From contig NZ_VDMR01000002.1 in the NCBI RefSeq assembly GCF_006346315.1, positions 1 to 64,000 on the forward strand: 64,000 bases of DNA, read 5' to 3'. Position numbers and translations under genes: made by a program. Below are positions 1 through 10,867 of this stretch, in pieces. Numbering within the stretch: position 1 is the stretch's first letter; every line of letters starts with the position of its first letter. The DNA is from Nocardioides litoris (GTDB lineage Bacteria > Actinomycetota > Actinomycetes > Propionibacteriales > Nocardioidaceae). The notes beneath the pieces were generated by a model. It was not told the DNA's origin and ran no database searches. It worked only from the letters and a program-made list of their open reading frames with translations.

Positions 1-1
1 C

Positions 2-115
2 AGCCAAGGCAAGAACCCCCGCGAGATCCGACGCTGCCTCAAGCGCTACATCGCCCGAGACCTCTACCGAACCCTCGAAGCCGGCGACACCCAAACACCC
101 CTTGACCAGACATAG
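2..115 (+). pseudogene. 3' end of an IS110-type transposase (partial at window edge)
   Basis: The first 37 codons visible are open and end at TAG (113-115). They include the tail RRCLKRYIARDLYRTL. A basic CLKRxxAR-type C-terminus is what I know from IS110/IS116/IS902 (DEDD) transposases. Only the C-terminal tail lies in the window, so whether the gene is intact cannot be judged. A half copy of palindromic repeat family A lies 20 bp downstream. The family call rests on one short motif and is tentative. Confidence 0.5.
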
Positions 116-134
116 GAGCGTCCACCTGACGTGC

Positions 135-174
135 GTGGTCTCGAGACAGGACTCCGTCCTTCCTCGACCACCGT
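135..174. repeat. Half copy of palindromic repeat family A
   Basis: GTGGTCTCGAGACAGG is followed by a short spacer and CCTTCCTCGACCACCGT. The same half unit ends the copies near 6.4-6.6, 16.5 and 37.5-37.7 kb. It contains the XhoI-like palindrome CTCGAG and lies in the 214-bp gap between the transposase remnant and the DUF485 gene. It looks like a REP-type intergenic element. Confidence 0.7.
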
Positions 175-284
175 CGGTCGGGACCACGACCGCTCGTCGC
201 GCCCGACCGACCGCTCGTCGCACGACGATCCCCGCCCGGCGCAGGGGGGCGACGCAGCCCTGCCGCGTGACGCAGGCCACTCCC

Positions 285-303
285 TAGCGTGACCGGCGTC
301 ACG
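285..303 (+). promoter_or_regulatory. Probable promoter and Crp-type palindrome upstream of the acetate-uptake operon
   Basis: TAGCGT at 285-290 fits an actinobacterial -10 box. Overlapping it is the perfect inverted repeat CGTGACCGGCGTCACG (288-303), which reads GTGA-N6-TCAC. That agrees with the TGTGA-N6-TCACA consensus of Crp/GlxR proteins at four of five positions in each half. The start codon is 27 bp downstream. A site overlapping the -10/+1 region would be expected to repress. That Crp acts here is inference, helped by the crp gene at 10 kb. Confidence 0.45.
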
Positions 304-329
304 TCCCCGCGCAGGAAGGCGCCCGCACC

Positions 330-686
330 ATGGCCCAAGCACCGTCCCACGAGCAGGCGAGCCGCCACGACCCCGTCTACGACGAGCTGCACGCCGCCGA
401 CGACTTCGCCGAGCTGCGGCGCCGCTACCGCGCGTTCGTCATCCCGGCCACGGCGGTCTTCCTCGCCTGGTTCCTGCTGTACGTCGTGATGTCCAACTGG
501 GCCACGGACTTCATGGGGACCAAGGTCGTCGGCAACATCAACGTCGCCCTGGTCTTCGGGCTGCTGCAGTTCGTGACGACGTTCGCCATCGCCTACGCCT
601 ACAGCCGCTACTCCACCGCGCGGCTCGACCCGCTGGCCGAGAAGCTCAACGACCGCTACGAGGCCGGCAAGGGGGCGAAGCGCTGA
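330..686 (+). CDS. DUF485 membrane protein (YjcH-like), partner of the acetate symporter
   Basis: This 118-residue protein has a soluble N-terminus with the motif DFAELRRRYRAFVIP (about 27-41), then two membrane segments (about 39-56 and 70-90) and a basic tail. The layout and its place directly before an ActP-type symporter match the DUF485/YjcH family, which is usually co-transcribed with sodium:acetate symporters. Its molecular role is not well defined; an accessory subunit is assumed. The stop overlaps the actP start by one base (TGATG), implying translational coupling. ATG 330 fits the family length. Confidence 0.85.
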   Translation: MAQAPSHEQASRHDPVYDELHAADDFAELRRRYRAFVIPATAVFLAWFLLYVVMSNWATDFMGTKVVGNINVALVFGLLQFVTTFAIAYAYSRYSTARLDPLAEKLNDRYEAGKGAKR

Positions 687-2278
687 TGGACCACCAGGTG
701 CTCACCACCGTCCTGTTCCTCTCGGTCGTCGCGCTGACGATCTTCGTCACCGTCCGCGCCAGCCGCAGCTCCTCGGGCACGTCGGACTTCTACGCCGGCG
801 GCCGCTCGTTCTCCCCGGTGCAGAACGGCCTCGCCATCGGCGGCGACTACATGTCGGCGGCGTCGTTCCTCGGCATCACCGGCATCATCGCCCTGTCCGG
901 GTACGACGGGTTCCTCTACTCCATCGGCTTCCTGGTGGCCTGGCTCGTCGCCCTGCTCCTGGTGGCCGAGATGCTGCGCAACTCCGGCCGGTTCACCATG
1001 GCCGACCAGCTGGCGTTCCGGATGAAGCAGCGCCCCATGCGCATGGCCGCCGCGACGTCCACCGTCGTGGTCTCGATCTTCTACCTGCTGGCCCAGATGG
1101 TCGGCGCGGGCACGCTCGTGGCCCTGCTGCTCGGCGTCGACAGCCAGACGGTGAAGAACATCGTCATCCTCGGCGTCGGCGTGCTGATGATCTTCTACGT
1201 CACCGTCGGCGGCATGAAGGGCACCACCTGGGTGCAGATCGTCAAGGCCGTCCTGCTGATGACCGGCTCGGCGCTCATCGTCGTGCTCGTGCTCGCCCAG
1301 TACGGCTTCAACCTCTCCGAGCTCCTCGGTGCCGCCGCCAGCAACAGCGGCAAGGGCGACGCGTTCCTCGAGCCCGGCCTCAAGTACGGCGCCGACCTGA
1401 CCAGCAAGCTCGACTTCGTGTCCCTGGGGCTGGCGCTCGTGCTCGGCACGGCCGGCCTGCCGCACATCCTCATCCGCTTCTACACCGTCCCGACGGCGCG
1501 CGACGCCCGCAAGTCGGTGCTGTGGGCGATCGGGATCATCGGCGTGTTCTACCTCTTCACCCTGGTCCTCGGCTTCGGTGCCGCCGCGCTGCTCGACACC
1601 AGCACGCTCGACCCGGCCGGCAACCTGGCCGCCCCGCGCCTGGCGGAGGAGGTCGGTGGCGGAGCCGGCTCGACCGGCGGCGCGATCCTGCTCGCCCTCA
1701 TCGCGGCGGTGGCCTTCGCGACCATCCTCGCCGTCGTCGCCGGCCTGACCCTCACCTCGTCGGCCTCGGTCGCGCACGACGTCTACAACAACGTCATCAA
1801 GAAGGGCAAGGCCACCGAGGCCGAGGAGATCAAGGTGACCCGGATCGCCGCCGGCGCCATCGGCCTCGTCGCCATCCTGCTCGCCATCCCGGCCCAGAGC
1901 CTCAACATCGCCTTCCTCGTGGCGCTCGCCTTCGCGGTCGCGGCGTCGGCCAACCTGCCCAACATCGTGCTCAACATGTTCTGGCGCCGGTTCAACACCC
2001 GGGGCGCGCTGTGGAGCATCTACGGCGGCCTGGTCTCCGCCGTGGGCCTGGTGGTCTTCTCACCGGTCATGTCGGGGGCGGAGACGTCGCTGGTCACCGG
2101 CGCCGACTTCGCGTGGTTCCCGCTGAGCAACCCGGGCATCGTCTCGATCCCGCTCGGCTTCCTCCTCGGCATCATCGGCACCCTCACCACCCGCGAGCCC
2201 ACGGCCGAGGACCGCTACACCGAGCTCGAGGTCCGCGCCCTCACCGGCGCCGGCTCCGAGAAGGCGATCAGCCACTAG
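686..2278 (+). CDS. actP: Cation:acetate symporter, ActP type (sodium:solute symporter family)
   Basis: This 530-residue protein has about 13 hydrophobic segments. Near residues 30-70 it carries DFYAGGRSFSPVQNGLAIGG and GDYMSAASFLGITG, the solute:sodium symporter signature as seen in acetate permeases. A later stretch (PHILIRFYTV) is also typical of ActP. E. coli ActP is about 549 residues, so this is full length. It should import acetate or other short monocarboxylates with Na+ or H+. It follows the DUF485 gene with a one-base overlap and precedes acs, giving uptake and activation in one block. A hairpin follows the stop. Other short acids remain possible substrates. Confidence 0.9.
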   Translation: MDHQVLTTVLFLSVVALTIFVTVRASRSSSGTSDFYAGGRSFSPVQNGLAIGGDYMSAASFLGITGIIALSGYDGFLYSIGFLVAWLVALLLVAEMLRNSGRFTMADQLAFRMKQRPMRMAAATSTVVVSIFYLLAQMVGAGTLVALLLGVDSQTVKNIVILGVGVLMIFYVTVGGMKGTTWVQIVKAVLLMTGSALIVVLVLAQYGFNLSELLGAAASNSGKGDAFLEPGLKYGADLTSKLDFVSLGLALVLGTAGLPHILIRFYTVPTARDARKSVLWAIGIIGVFYLFTLVLGFGAAALLDTSTLDPAGNLAAPRLAEEVGGGAGSTGGAILLALIAAVAFATILAVVAGLTLTSSASVAHDVYNNVIKKGKATEAEEIKVTRIAAGAIGLVAILLAIPAQSLNIAFLVALAFAVAASANLPNIVLNMFWRRFNTRGALWSIYGGLVSAVGLVVFSPVMSGAETSLVTGADFAWFPLSNPGIVSIPLGFLLGIIGTLTTREPTAEDRYTELEVRALTGAGSEKAISH

Positions 2279-2287
2279 CACCCGACC

Positions 2288-2321
2288 CGCTGACCCGTCG
2301 TGGCTCCACGACGGGTCAGCG
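2288..2321 (+). terminator. Hairpin terminator after actP
   Basis: A perfect 16-bp stem (2288-2303 with 2306-2321, arms beginning CGCTGACCCGTCG) starts 9 nt after the actP stop. No U-tract follows, as is common in actinobacteria. The same 13-mer recurs in the hairpin at 57.1 kb. Confidence 0.8.
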
Positions 2322-2412
2322 CGGTGTGCGCGACCAGCGAGGACCATCGCCCAGACAACCCGCCCTGGCTACTGTGACGAGGGCACCCGGAACGACCCGC
2401 AGGAGGACACTC

Positions 2413-4392
<1,980 letters not shown>

Positions 4393-4415
4393 CCGGAGCC
4401 CGACCCCACCCACCT

Positions 4416-4446
4416 GGTGCCCCAGCCCCCGCTAGGCTGGGGCACC
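4416..4446 (+). terminator. Hairpin terminator after acs
   Basis: A 12-bp perfect stem, GGTGCCCCAGCC (4416-4427) with GGCTGGGGCACC (4435-4446), has a 7-nt loop and lies 24 nt after the acs stop. There is no T-run. Confidence 0.75.
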
Positions 4447-4500
4447 GGTGCGCCGGGAAGTCTGGTCGGCAGTCGTGCCGCCGACCCCGAGGGACCTCCT

Positions 4501-5814
4501 GTGCCGAAGCACCACCTGCCCCACCGCCCGCGGCTCTTCGCCCGCGGCACGTGGCCCGAGGCCTCCCGCGTCGCCGACATCCTGCGCGCCGAGACCACCG
4601 GCGGCGTCCTGCTCGTGGTCGGTGCCGTGGTGGCGCTGGTGTGGGCCAACAGCCCCTGGGCCCCGGCGTACGACGACCTGCGCGGGCTCGTCGTCGGGCC
4701 GAGCGACCTGCTCGGGCTGCACCTCGACCTCAGCCTGGCCACCTGGGCGGCCGACGGGCTGCTCGCGATCTTCTTCTTCGTCGCGGGGCTGGAGGTCAAG
4801 CGCGAGTTCGTCGCCGGGGACCTGCGCGACCCGCACCGCGCCGCCCTGCCGGTGGCCGCCGCCGTCGGCGGCATGGTCGTGCCCGCCCTGGTGTACGTCG
4901 CCTGGAACGCCCTGGACCCCGGCGGTCGGGGTGAGGGGTGGGCCATCCCCACCGCGACCGACATCGCGTTCGCCGTGGCCGTGCTGGCCGTCATCAGCAC
5001 CCACCTGCCCTCGGGCCTGCGGACCTTCCTGCTGACCCTCGCCGTGGTCGACGACCTGCTGGCGATCACGATCATCGCCCTGTTCTTCACCGCCTCGCTG
5101 GAGGTCGGCTACCTGCTCGCCGCGCTGGTGCCGCTGGCCCTGTTCGGCGTCCTCGTGCAGCGCCGGGTGCGCTCGTGGTGGTTGCTGCTGCCACTGGCCG
5201 CGGTGACGTGGGCGCTGGTGCACGAGTCGGGCGTGCACGCGACGGTGGCCGGCGTGCTGCTGGCCTTCACGGTCCCGGTGCTGCGCAGCGAGGCCGCCGG
5301 CGGGCCCGACGCCGGGCCCGGGCTGGCCGAGCACTTCGAGCACCGGCTGCGGCCCGTGTCAGCCGGCGTCGCCGTCCCGGTGTTCGCGTTCCTGGCCGCC
5401 GGGGTCACCGTCGGCGGCCTCGACGGCCTGACCTCGGCGATCACCGACCCCGTCGCCATCGGCATCGTGCTCGGCCTGGTGCTCGGCAAGCCGATCGGCA
5501 TCGCCGGGTCGACCTGGTTGCTCGCCCGCTTCACCGGCGCCGACCTCGACGACGAGCTGGCCTGGGTCGACGTCGTCGGGATGGCCATGCTCGCCGGCAT
5601 CGGGTTCACCGTCTCCCTGCTCATCGGCGAGCTGGCCTTCGGGCCCGGGAGCGTGGCCGACGAGCACGTCAAGGTCGGGGTGCTGGTCGGATCCCTGCTG
5701 GCCGCCCTGCTGGCCACGGCCGTGCTGCGCTCCCGCAACCGGGTGTACCGACGCCTGTGCGAGATGGAGAGCGTCGACGACGACCGCGACGGGATCCCCG
5801 ACGTCTACCAGTAG
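4501..5814 (+). CDS. nhaA: Na+/H+ antiporter NhaA
   Basis: This 437-residue inner-membrane protein exchanges external protons for cytosolic Na+ and serves pH and salt homeostasis. The diagnostic residues are present: TDIAFA with Asp154 (E. coli D133) and VVDDLLAI with Asp184-Asp185 (E. coli D163-D164, the ion-binding pair). About 11-12 membrane segments are visible. GTG 4501 is preferred over an upstream in-frame ATG at 4417 because GAGGGA sits 6 nt before it, and the upstream start would lie inside the acs terminator stem. The C-terminus ends in an acidic, cytosolic-looking tail. No partner gene is evident. Confidence 0.95.
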   Translation: MPKHHLPHRPRLFARGTWPEASRVADILRAETTGGVLLVVGAVVALVWANSPWAPAYDDLRGLVVGPSDLLGLHLDLSLATWAADGLLAIFFFVAGLEVKREFVAGDLRDPHRAALPVAAAVGGMVVPALVYVAWNALDPGGRGEGWAIPTATDIAFAVAVLAVISTHLPSGLRTFLLTLAVVDDLLAITIIALFFTASLEVGYLLAALVPLALFGVLVQRRVRSWWLLLPLAAVTWALVHESGVHATVAGVLLAFTVPVLRSEAAGGPDAGPGLAEHFEHRLRPVSAGVAVPVFAFLAAGVTVGGLDGLTSAITDPVAIGIVLGLVLGKPIGIAGSTWLLARFTGADLDDELAWVDVVGMAMLAGIGFTVSLLIGELAFGPGSVADEHVKVGVLVGSLLAALLATAVLRSRNRVYRRLCEMESVDDDRDGIPDVYQ

Positions 5815-5874
5815 GGTCGGAGCGACGTCCGCCCTCCGGCGGCACCGCCACGACCTGAACGACTCGAGGACCCC

Positions 5875-6309
5875 ATGGCCCAGCACCAGCCCGCGAAGCA
5901 GTCCGCCCAGCAGGTGGCCCCCTCCCCCGACGAGCCCACGATCGGGCGGCTGGTCAACGACGCCACGCGCGACATCTCGCTGCTGGTCAAGAAGGAGATC
6001 GAGCTCGCCAAGTCCGAGCTCAAGGTCAGCGTCCGGTTCGGCCTCACCGGCGTCGTGTTCTTCGTGCTGGCCGGCTTCCTCGCCCTGCTGGCGATCATCA
6101 TGCTCTCGGTCGCCTTCGCCTACCTGATCCACTGGAACGGCGACGGCCTCGACCTGCACTGGGCCTTCCTCATCGTCTTCGGCGCCTACCTCCTCCTCGC
6201 CGGCCTGCTGGCCTTCCTGGGCATCAAGAAGGTCAAGCGCGCCCGCCCGCCGGAGAAGGCGATCAAGCAGGGCAAGCAGATCCCCTCAGCCCTCAAGGGC
6301 AAGAAGTAG
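5875..6309 (+). CDS. Holin-like membrane protein (DUF1469 / phage holin superfamily III)
   Basis: This 144-residue protein has a polar N-terminus, then the amphipathic stretch TIGRLVNDATRDISLLVKKEIELAKSELK without its middle being split (about 27-55), two membrane helices (about 58-82 and 95-118), and a strongly basic tail (KKVKRARPPEKAIKQGK). This pattern is the DUF1469 family, annotated as phage holin-like but found in many actinobacterial cores. No lytic partner is nearby, so a lysis role is unlikely and the function is unknown. It sits where Rv3669 lies in M. tuberculosis, next to marP. ATG 5875 is preceded by a weak GAGGAC. Confidence 0.8.
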   Translation: MAQHQPAKQSAQQVAPSPDEPTIGRLVNDATRDISLLVKKEIELAKSELKVSVRFGLTGVVFFVLAGFLALLAIIMLSVAFAYLIHWNGDGLDLHWAFLIVFGAYLLLAGLLAFLGIKKVKRARPPEKAIKQGKQIPSALKGKK

Positions 6310-6354
6310 GCGCCAGCCACCCGGTGGCCCCTCGACCACCGTCAGGCCGGACCC

Positions 6355-6623
6355 CACGGTGGTCGAGGAGGTTGCGCCAGCAACCGTCTCGAGACCACAC
6401 CACCGCAACGACACACCCGAGCAGCTGCGGTCAAGTGGCCTCGAGACAGGCGCCAGCGCGCCTTCCTCGACCACCGTCCGACCCGGACCCCACGGTGGTC
6501 GAGGAGGTTGCGCTAGCAACCGTCTCGAGACCACACCACCGCAACGACACACCCGAGCAGCTGCGGTCAAGTGGCCTCGAGACAGGCGCCAGCGCGCCTT
6601 CCTCGACCACCGTGTGGCCACCA
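6355..6623. repeat. Tandem pair of palindromic repeat family A (136-bp period)
   Basis: Two nearly identical units begin at 6355 and 6491. Each starts CACGGTGGTCGAGGAGG, passes GTCTCGAGACCAC and a central segment, and ends GGCCTCGAGACAGG, CGCGCCTTCCTCGACCACCGT. The unit ends are inverted repeats of each other, so each unit can fold into a long hairpin. The pair fills the gap between the convergent holin-like gene and marP and may also end transcription from both sides. Confidence 0.85.
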
Positions 6624-6636
6624 CCGCCGGCGTAGT

Positions 6637-7836
6637 TCAGCCGGCGCAGGCGCCCGTGTCGACCTGGCGGGAGGCGTCCTCGCCGGCGGCGGCCGCGTCG
6701 GCGACCTGCTCCCAGGTGAGCGCGTAGCCCGTGTCGTCGTCGGTGACCGACGCGGCGAAGACGACGCCCGCGACGTGGCCCTGGGTGGTGACGACGGGCC
6801 CGCCGGAGTTGCCGGGGCGGACCAGGCCGCGCAGGGAGTAGACCTCGCGGATGACGCTGCCCCGGCCGTAGATGTCGGGTGACTCCAGCGTGCGCTCCTC
6901 GCGCACCCGACCGCGCTGGACGTCGTACGGGCCGTCCTCGGGGTAGCCGAGGATCGCGACGCCGTCGCGGCCGTCGGTGACGAAGCGGCGCTCCTCGTCG
7001 TTGCTGTCGACGAACGGCAGCGTCGGGCGGCCGAGGTCGTCGAGGTCGAGGACGGCGACGTCGAGGTCGGGGTTGTAGTAGACGACGGTGGCGTCGACGG
7101 TCTCGTCGCCGATGAGCACGGTCGGCTCGTCGACGCCGGCGACGACGTGGGCGTTGGTCATCAGCCGGTCGTCGGCGTACAGGAAGCCGCTGCCCTCGAC
7201 CCCGCGTCCACAGCTGTTGTTGCCGCGGATCTTGAGCACGCTCTGCTCGGCCGCGGCGATGTCGGGGTCGCGCAGCAGGCGCTGGGCGCCGGGGCTGACC
7301 TCGCGGATGCGCTCGTCGGCGAACGGCTGCAGGTAGCGCGGGAAGAACGACGTGCCGACGACGTTGTTGAAGGCCTGCAGGACGGTGGGGGCCGAGGTGG
7401 GCAGCGCGTTGTTGACCGTGCGCAGGACGGTGCTCGAGCGCACCAGCTCGGTCAGCGGTCCGATGCGGGAGCCGGTGACGGCGACGCCGAGCGCCCAGGC
7501 GACGAGCAGCACGGCCAGCGCGCTCAGGGCCGCGCCGCCGACAGCGTCGAGGGCGCGGGCGGGCTGCCAGGTGATGCGGTCGCGCAGCTTGGACCCGGCG
7601 AGCTGGAGCAGCGCCTGGCCGAGCGAGGCCCCGACGATGACGATGAACAGGGCGCCCAGGCTGACGGTGAGCGACGGGGCCGCGTCGCCGAGGATGCGCG
7701 GCGCGAGCCAGATGCCCAGGAGGCCACCGGCCAGCAGCCCGACGGTGGCGAACACGCCCGTCACGAAGCCCTGCCAGTAGCCCGAGAGGGCGTAGGCCAG
7801 CACGAGGAGGAGCAGCAGCCAGTCGAGCAGGTTCAT
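6637..7836 (-). CDS. marP: Membrane-anchored periplasmic serine protease (MarP family, CvpA domain plus trypsin-like domain)
   Basis: The 399-residue protein starts with four membrane helices (about 1-150, CvpA-like) and continues with a chymotrypsin-fold protease. The catalytic triad reads His230 (LMTNAH), Asp259 (NPDLDVAVL) and Ser344 (RPGNSGGP). Cys209 and Cys397 sit where M. tuberculosis MarP has a redox-sensitive disulfide. MarP protects against acid and oxidative stress by cleaving envelope targets. The start ATG overlaps the upstream nudix stop (ATGA), so it is last in an operon nth-tlpA-nudix-marP. Length and gene order match Rv3671c closely. Confidence 0.93.
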   Translation of the reverse strand: MNLLDWLLLLLVLAYALSGYWQGFVTGVFATVGLLAGGLLGIWLAPRILGDAAPSLTVSLGALFIVIVGASLGQALLQLAGSKLRDRITWQPARALDAVGGAALSALAVLLVAWALGVAVTGSRIGPLTELVRSSTVLRTVNNALPTSAPTVLQAFNNVVGTSFFPRYLQPFADERIREVSPGAQRLLRDPDIAAAEQSVLKIRGNNSCGRGVEGSGFLYADDRLMTNAHVVAGVDEPTVLIGDETVDATVVYYNPDLDVAVLDLDDLGRPTLPFVDSNDEERRFVTDGRDGVAILGYPEDGPYDVQRGRVREERTLESPDIYGRGSVIREVYSLRGLVRPGNSGGPVVTTQGHVAGVVFAASVTDDDTGYALTWEQVADAAAAGEDASRQVDTGACAG

Positions 7837-8558
7837 CCGCGGCGCCGTTCCTCGAAGTCGGTGTTGGGCCGCACGTCGGTGTTCTGCGGCGGGCGGCCGC
7901 CCAGCATGTAGGCCGGGAGGTCACGCCGGGGCGCGTCCGGCAGGTCCTCGATCCAGCCGAGGTACTCGAACAGCCGCGCCACGATACCGCCGGTGAAGCC
8001 CCAGAGGATGACGTCCTTGTCGGGACCGATGAGGAACCCGGGCGAGGACCACCCGCGGGGGCCGGGCACCACGATGCGGTGGGCGGGGTCGCGGAGCTCG
8101 GCGAGGGGCACGCGGTAGACCTCGTGGACCTCGTCGGGCGAGCGCACCGAGACCGGGCTCGGCTCGCGCCACCAGGCCAGGACCGGCGTCACCCCGAAGT
8201 TGCTGGGGGGCAGCCACAGCTCGGGGAGCTCGCCGAGGACGTCGACGCCGGCGGGATCGAGACCGGTCTCCTCCTCGGCCTCGCGCAGCGCCGCCTGCCG
8301 CGGCGTCTCGCCGGGGTCGAGGCTGCCGCCGGGGAACGAGACCTGGCCCGGGTGGGAGCGCATGTGGTGGGCGCGCTCGGTCAGCAGCAGGTCGGGCCCG
8401 GCGGGGCCCTCCCCGAAGAGCATGAGCACGGCCGAGCGGCGTACGCCGTCGGCGTCGTCGGGCACCTGGAACCGGGTCAGGTCGTGGACCGAGATCGAGT
8501 GCATCGCCGCCTCGACCGGCCGCAGCCACGCGGGCAGGCCGGGGTGGCCGTCGCTCAC
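7833..8558 (-). CDS. NUDIX hydrolase, probable CoA pyrophosphatase
   Basis: The 241-residue protein has a complete nudix box (GGSLDPGETPRQAALREAEE followed by ETG). Just before it is LLTERAHHMRSHPGQVSFPG, which matches the CoA-pyrophosphatase subfamily signature (LLTxRxxxxxxHxGQxxFPGG). The expected reaction is hydrolysis of CoA or acyl-CoA to 4'-phosphopantetheine and 3',5'-ADP. GTG 8558 overlaps the upstream stop (GTGA) and the ATGA at the other end couples it to marP. It corresponds to Rv3672c by position. Substrate choice is inferred from the motif only. Confidence 0.88.
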   Translation of the reverse strand: MSDGHPGLPAWLRPVEAAMHSISVHDLTRFQVPDDADGVRRSAVLMLFGEGPAGPDLLLTERAHHMRSHPGQVSFPGGSLDPGETPRQAALREAEEETGLDPAGVDVLGELPELWLPPSNFGVTPVLAWWREPSPVSVRSPDEVHEVYRVPLAELRDPAHRIVVPGPRGWSSPGFLIGPDKDVILWGFTGGIVARLFEYLGWIEDLPDAPRRDLPAYMLGGRPPQNTDVRPNTDFEERRRG

Positions 8559-9148
8559 AGACGGGTCCCGAGGGCCTGACCGACGACCTGGGCGATCTCC
8601 TGGGCGGAGTCGAACTCGCGGGCCTCCTTGAAGACCACCCGGCCGTCGGCGTCGACGACGAGCGTCTGCGGGAAGGCCGAGCGAAGCCCGAGGTCGCCGT
8701 CGAAGACGGTGCCGCCGGGGTCGGCCAGCTGCGGGTAGGTGGCCCCGACGGTCTCGGCGAACCCGATCGCGGAACCGGGGTAGGTCTCGACGTCGATGCC
8801 GATGACCTGCACCTCGTCGCCGTGCTGCTCGTGGAAGGCCTGCAAGGCCGGCATCTCGTCGCGGCAGGGCGCGCAGCCCGACCACCACACGTTGAGCAGC
8901 ACCGGTCCGGACAGGGTCGACAGGTCGACGTCGGGCCCGCCGCCCAGGCAGGGCAGCACGAGGGCGGGCAGCTCGTTGGTGGCGTCGCCCGGCTCGCAGT
9001 CCTCGATGCCGGCGGCCGCCTTCTGCGCCTGCAGCTCGGGGGTGTCGACGTCGACGTCGCTCTGGCCGGGTGCGGGGACGGCATCGGAGCAGCCGGCGAG
9101 GGCGAGCACCAGCAGGACGGCCGCGAGCGCGGCCCGCCAGCGGCTCAC
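8555..9148 (-). CDS. TlpA/ResA-like thiol-disulfide oxidoreductase, lipoprotein
   Basis: The 197-residue protein begins with a lipoprotein signal (hydrophobic 8-19, lipobox LALAGC with Cys20). It carries a thioredoxin fold with the active site WWSGCAPC (Cys92, Cys95) and the cis-Pro region [11 protein letters not shown]. Two more cysteines (51, 67) may form a structural disulfide. It should act outside the membrane, probably as a reductant or in redox maintenance near MarP. GTG 9148 overlaps the nth stop and its own stop overlaps the nudix GTG, so the four genes form one chain. Position matches Rv3673c. Confidence 0.88.
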   Translation of the reverse strand: MSRWRAALAAVLLVLALAGCSDAVPAPGQSDVDVDTPELQAQKAAAGIEDCEPGDATNELPALVLPCLGGGPDVDLSTLSGPVLLNVWWSGCAPCRDEMPALQAFHEQHGDEVQVIGIDVETYPGSAIGFAETVGATYPQLADPGGTVFDGDLGLRSAFPQTLVVDADGRVVFKEAREFDSAQEIAQVVGQALGTRL

Positions 9149-9864
9149 GCAGGCCCCTGGGTCTTGACGAGCGCGGCCGCGGCCTCGGGGTCGGTGGGGC
9201 CCTCGCCGAAGGCCGGGCACCAGCGGGCGACCGGGCAGGCGCCGCAGGCCGGCTTCTTGGCGTGGCAACGGCGGCGGCCGTGCCAGATGAGGTGGTGGCT
9301 CAGCATCGTCCAGTCGCGCCGGGGGAACAGCGCCCCGATCGCGTGCTCGACCTTGACCGGGTCGGTCTCCTCGGTCCAGCCGAGCCGGCGCGCGAGCCGG
9401 CCGAAGTGGGTGTCGACGGTGATGCCGGGGACGTCGAAGGCGTTGCCGAGCACGACGTTGGCCGTCTTGCGGCCGACACCGGGCAGCTGCACGAGGTCGT
9501 CGAGGCGCGGCGGCACCTCGCCGTCGTGGTGCTCGACCAGGGCGGCGCTCAGCTTGAGCAGCGACTCGGTCTTGGCCCGGAAGAACCCCAGGGGTCCGAC
9601 GATGCCCTCGAGCACCTCGCGGTCGGCCGCGGCCATGGCGCGGGCGTCGGGGTAGGCGGCGAACAACGTCGGGCGGACCGCGTTGACCCGGCGGTCGGTG
9701 GTCTGGGCGCTGAGCACGGTGACGACGAGCAGCTCGAAGGCGTTGTCGAAGTCGAGCTCGCACCCGGCGTCGGGGTAGGTCTCGGCCAGCACGCGGTCGA
9801 CCTTGCGGGCGCGCCGCACGAGGCTCGTGGGCGCGGGCGGCACAGGCGTGACGGGCTTCGGCAC
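9145..9864 (-). CDS. nth: Endonuclease III (DNA glycosylase/AP lyase)
   Basis: The 239-residue base-excision repair enzyme removes oxidised pyrimidines and nicks AP sites. The helix-hairpin-helix [13 protein letters not shown] carries the catalytic Lys133; Asp151 lies in VDTHFGR. The [4Fe-4S] cluster ligands follow the canonical C-x6-C-x2-C-x5-C spacing (Cys200, 207, 210, 216). GTG 9864 gives the normal N-terminus (family about 210-245 residues). It heads the marP operon and is divergent from crp, as in M. tuberculosis (Rv3674c). Confidence 0.96.
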   Translation of the reverse strand: MPKPVTPVPPAPTSLVRRARKVDRVLAETYPDAGCELDFDNAFELLVVTVLSAQTTDRRVNAVRPTLFAAYPDARAMAAADREVLEGIVGPLGFFRAKTESLLKLSAALVEHHDGEVPPRLDDLVQLPGVGRKTANVVLGNAFDVPGITVDTHFGRLARRLGWTEETDPVKVEHAIGALFPRRDWTMLSHHLIWHGRRRCHAKKPACGACPVARWCPAFGEGPTDPEAAAALVKTQGPA

Positions 9865-9980
9865 CCCGCCAGCGTACGGTCCGGCACCGACAGTCCCGGC
9901 ACCGCAGGAGGTACGGGTAGGCCGGGCTCGAGGCGGGTACGGCGCGCAGCAGAGCGGGAAACGCCGACCTCGGCTTCCTC

Positions 9981-10005
9981 TGTGAGGTCGGCCACCCTCT
10001 AGGAT
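9981..10005 (+). promoter_or_regulatory. Possible crp promoter with a half Crp site
   Basis: In the 186-bp nth-crp divergent gap, TGTGAGGTCGGCCACC (9981-9996) has a perfect left half (TGTGA) and a poor right half of a Crp site. TAGGAT (10000-10005) could be a -10. Autoregulation is plausible but the match is weak. Confidence 0.3.
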
Positions 10006-10050
10006 CGCGACTGCGGGCGCCTGCCCGCGCCCAGGCTCGAGGAGGTTCCC

Positions 10051-10728
10051 GTGGACACCGAGGTTCTGCGACAGGCCCCGCTGTTCAGCGCTCTCGACGA
10101 CGAGGCGGCCAGCGCGCTGCGCTCCTCGATGAGCGAGACCCGGCTGCGGCGCGGCGAGGTGCTCTTCCACGAGGGCGACTCCGGCGACAAGCTCTACATC
10201 GTGCTCGAGGGCAAGGTGAAGCTCGGCCGCACCTCGGCCGACGGCCGGGAAAATCTGCTGGCCATCCTCGGCCCCGGCTCGATGTTCGGCGAGCTGTCGC
10301 TGTTCGACCCGGGCCCGCGCTCGGCCACGGTGACCGCGGTGACCGACGCCGAGTTCGCCTCGCTCTCCCACGAGGACCTGCTGCGCTGGCTCGAGGGCCG
10401 ACCGGTCGTCGCCCGCGGCTTGCTCTCCCAGCTCGCCGGCCGGCTCCGCAAGGCCAACGACGTCGTCGCCGACCTCGTCTTCTCCGACGTCCCCGGCCGC
10501 GTCGCCAAGGCGCTGCTCGACCTCGCCGACCGCTTCGGCCGCACCGCCGACGACGGCGTGCACGTGCACCACGACCTCACCCAGGAGGAGCTCGCCCAGC
10601 TGGTCGGCGCCTCCCGCGAGACGGTCAACAAGGCGCTGGCCGACTTCGCCTCCCGCGGCTGGCTGCGCCTCGAGCCCCGCTCGGTCGTCATCATGGACGT
10701 CGAGCGGCTCGCCCGCCGCGCGCGGTGA
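10051..10728 (+). CDS. crp: Crp/Fnr-family transcription regulator (cAMP receptor protein)
   Basis: The 225-residue protein has an N-terminal cyclic-nucleotide domain with the phosphate-binding cassette [18 protein letters not shown] dimer helix and a C-terminal winged helix with [20 protein letters not shown] follow. By memory it matches M. tuberculosis Rv3676 over almost its whole length (for example VPGRVAK and ERLARRAR at the end). It should bind cAMP and a TGTGA-N6-TCACA-like site, controlling carbon and energy genes. The GTG start has a strong GAGGAGG 5-6 nt upstream. The Crp-like palindrome before actP is a candidate target in this window. Confidence 0.95.
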   Translation: MDTEVLRQAPLFSALDDEAASALRSSMSETRLRRGEVLFHEGDSGDKLYIVLEGKVKLGRTSADGRENLLAILGPGSMFGELSLFDPGPRSATVTAVTDAEFASLSHEDLLRWLEGRPVVARGLLSQLAGRLRKANDVVADLVFSDVPGRVAKALLDLADRFGRTADDGVHVHHDLTQEELAQLVGASRETVNKALADFASRGWLRLEPRSVVIMDVERLARRAR

Positions 10729-10867
10729 CGGCCCCTCTCCCTCCCTGCCCCTCGCTCCCCCGGCGAGGCCGGTGGAGGCCGGTGGGGGCCGGCGGGGGCG
10801 TCGCTGGTCGCCCGAGCCACCACCTCGTCTGACGCAACACCCGGGCCACGGCGCAGGTGGGCCGGGC

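Noticed and set aside
4417..4500. An upstream in-frame ATG start for nhaA
   Set aside because: It lies in the acs terminator stem and lacks a ribosome site; GTG 4501 has GAGGGA 6 nt upstream and fits the family.
5875..6309. Prophage remnant based on the holin-like gene
   Set aside because: DUF1469 proteins are part of the conserved actinobacterial backbone next to marP, and no other phage gene is present.
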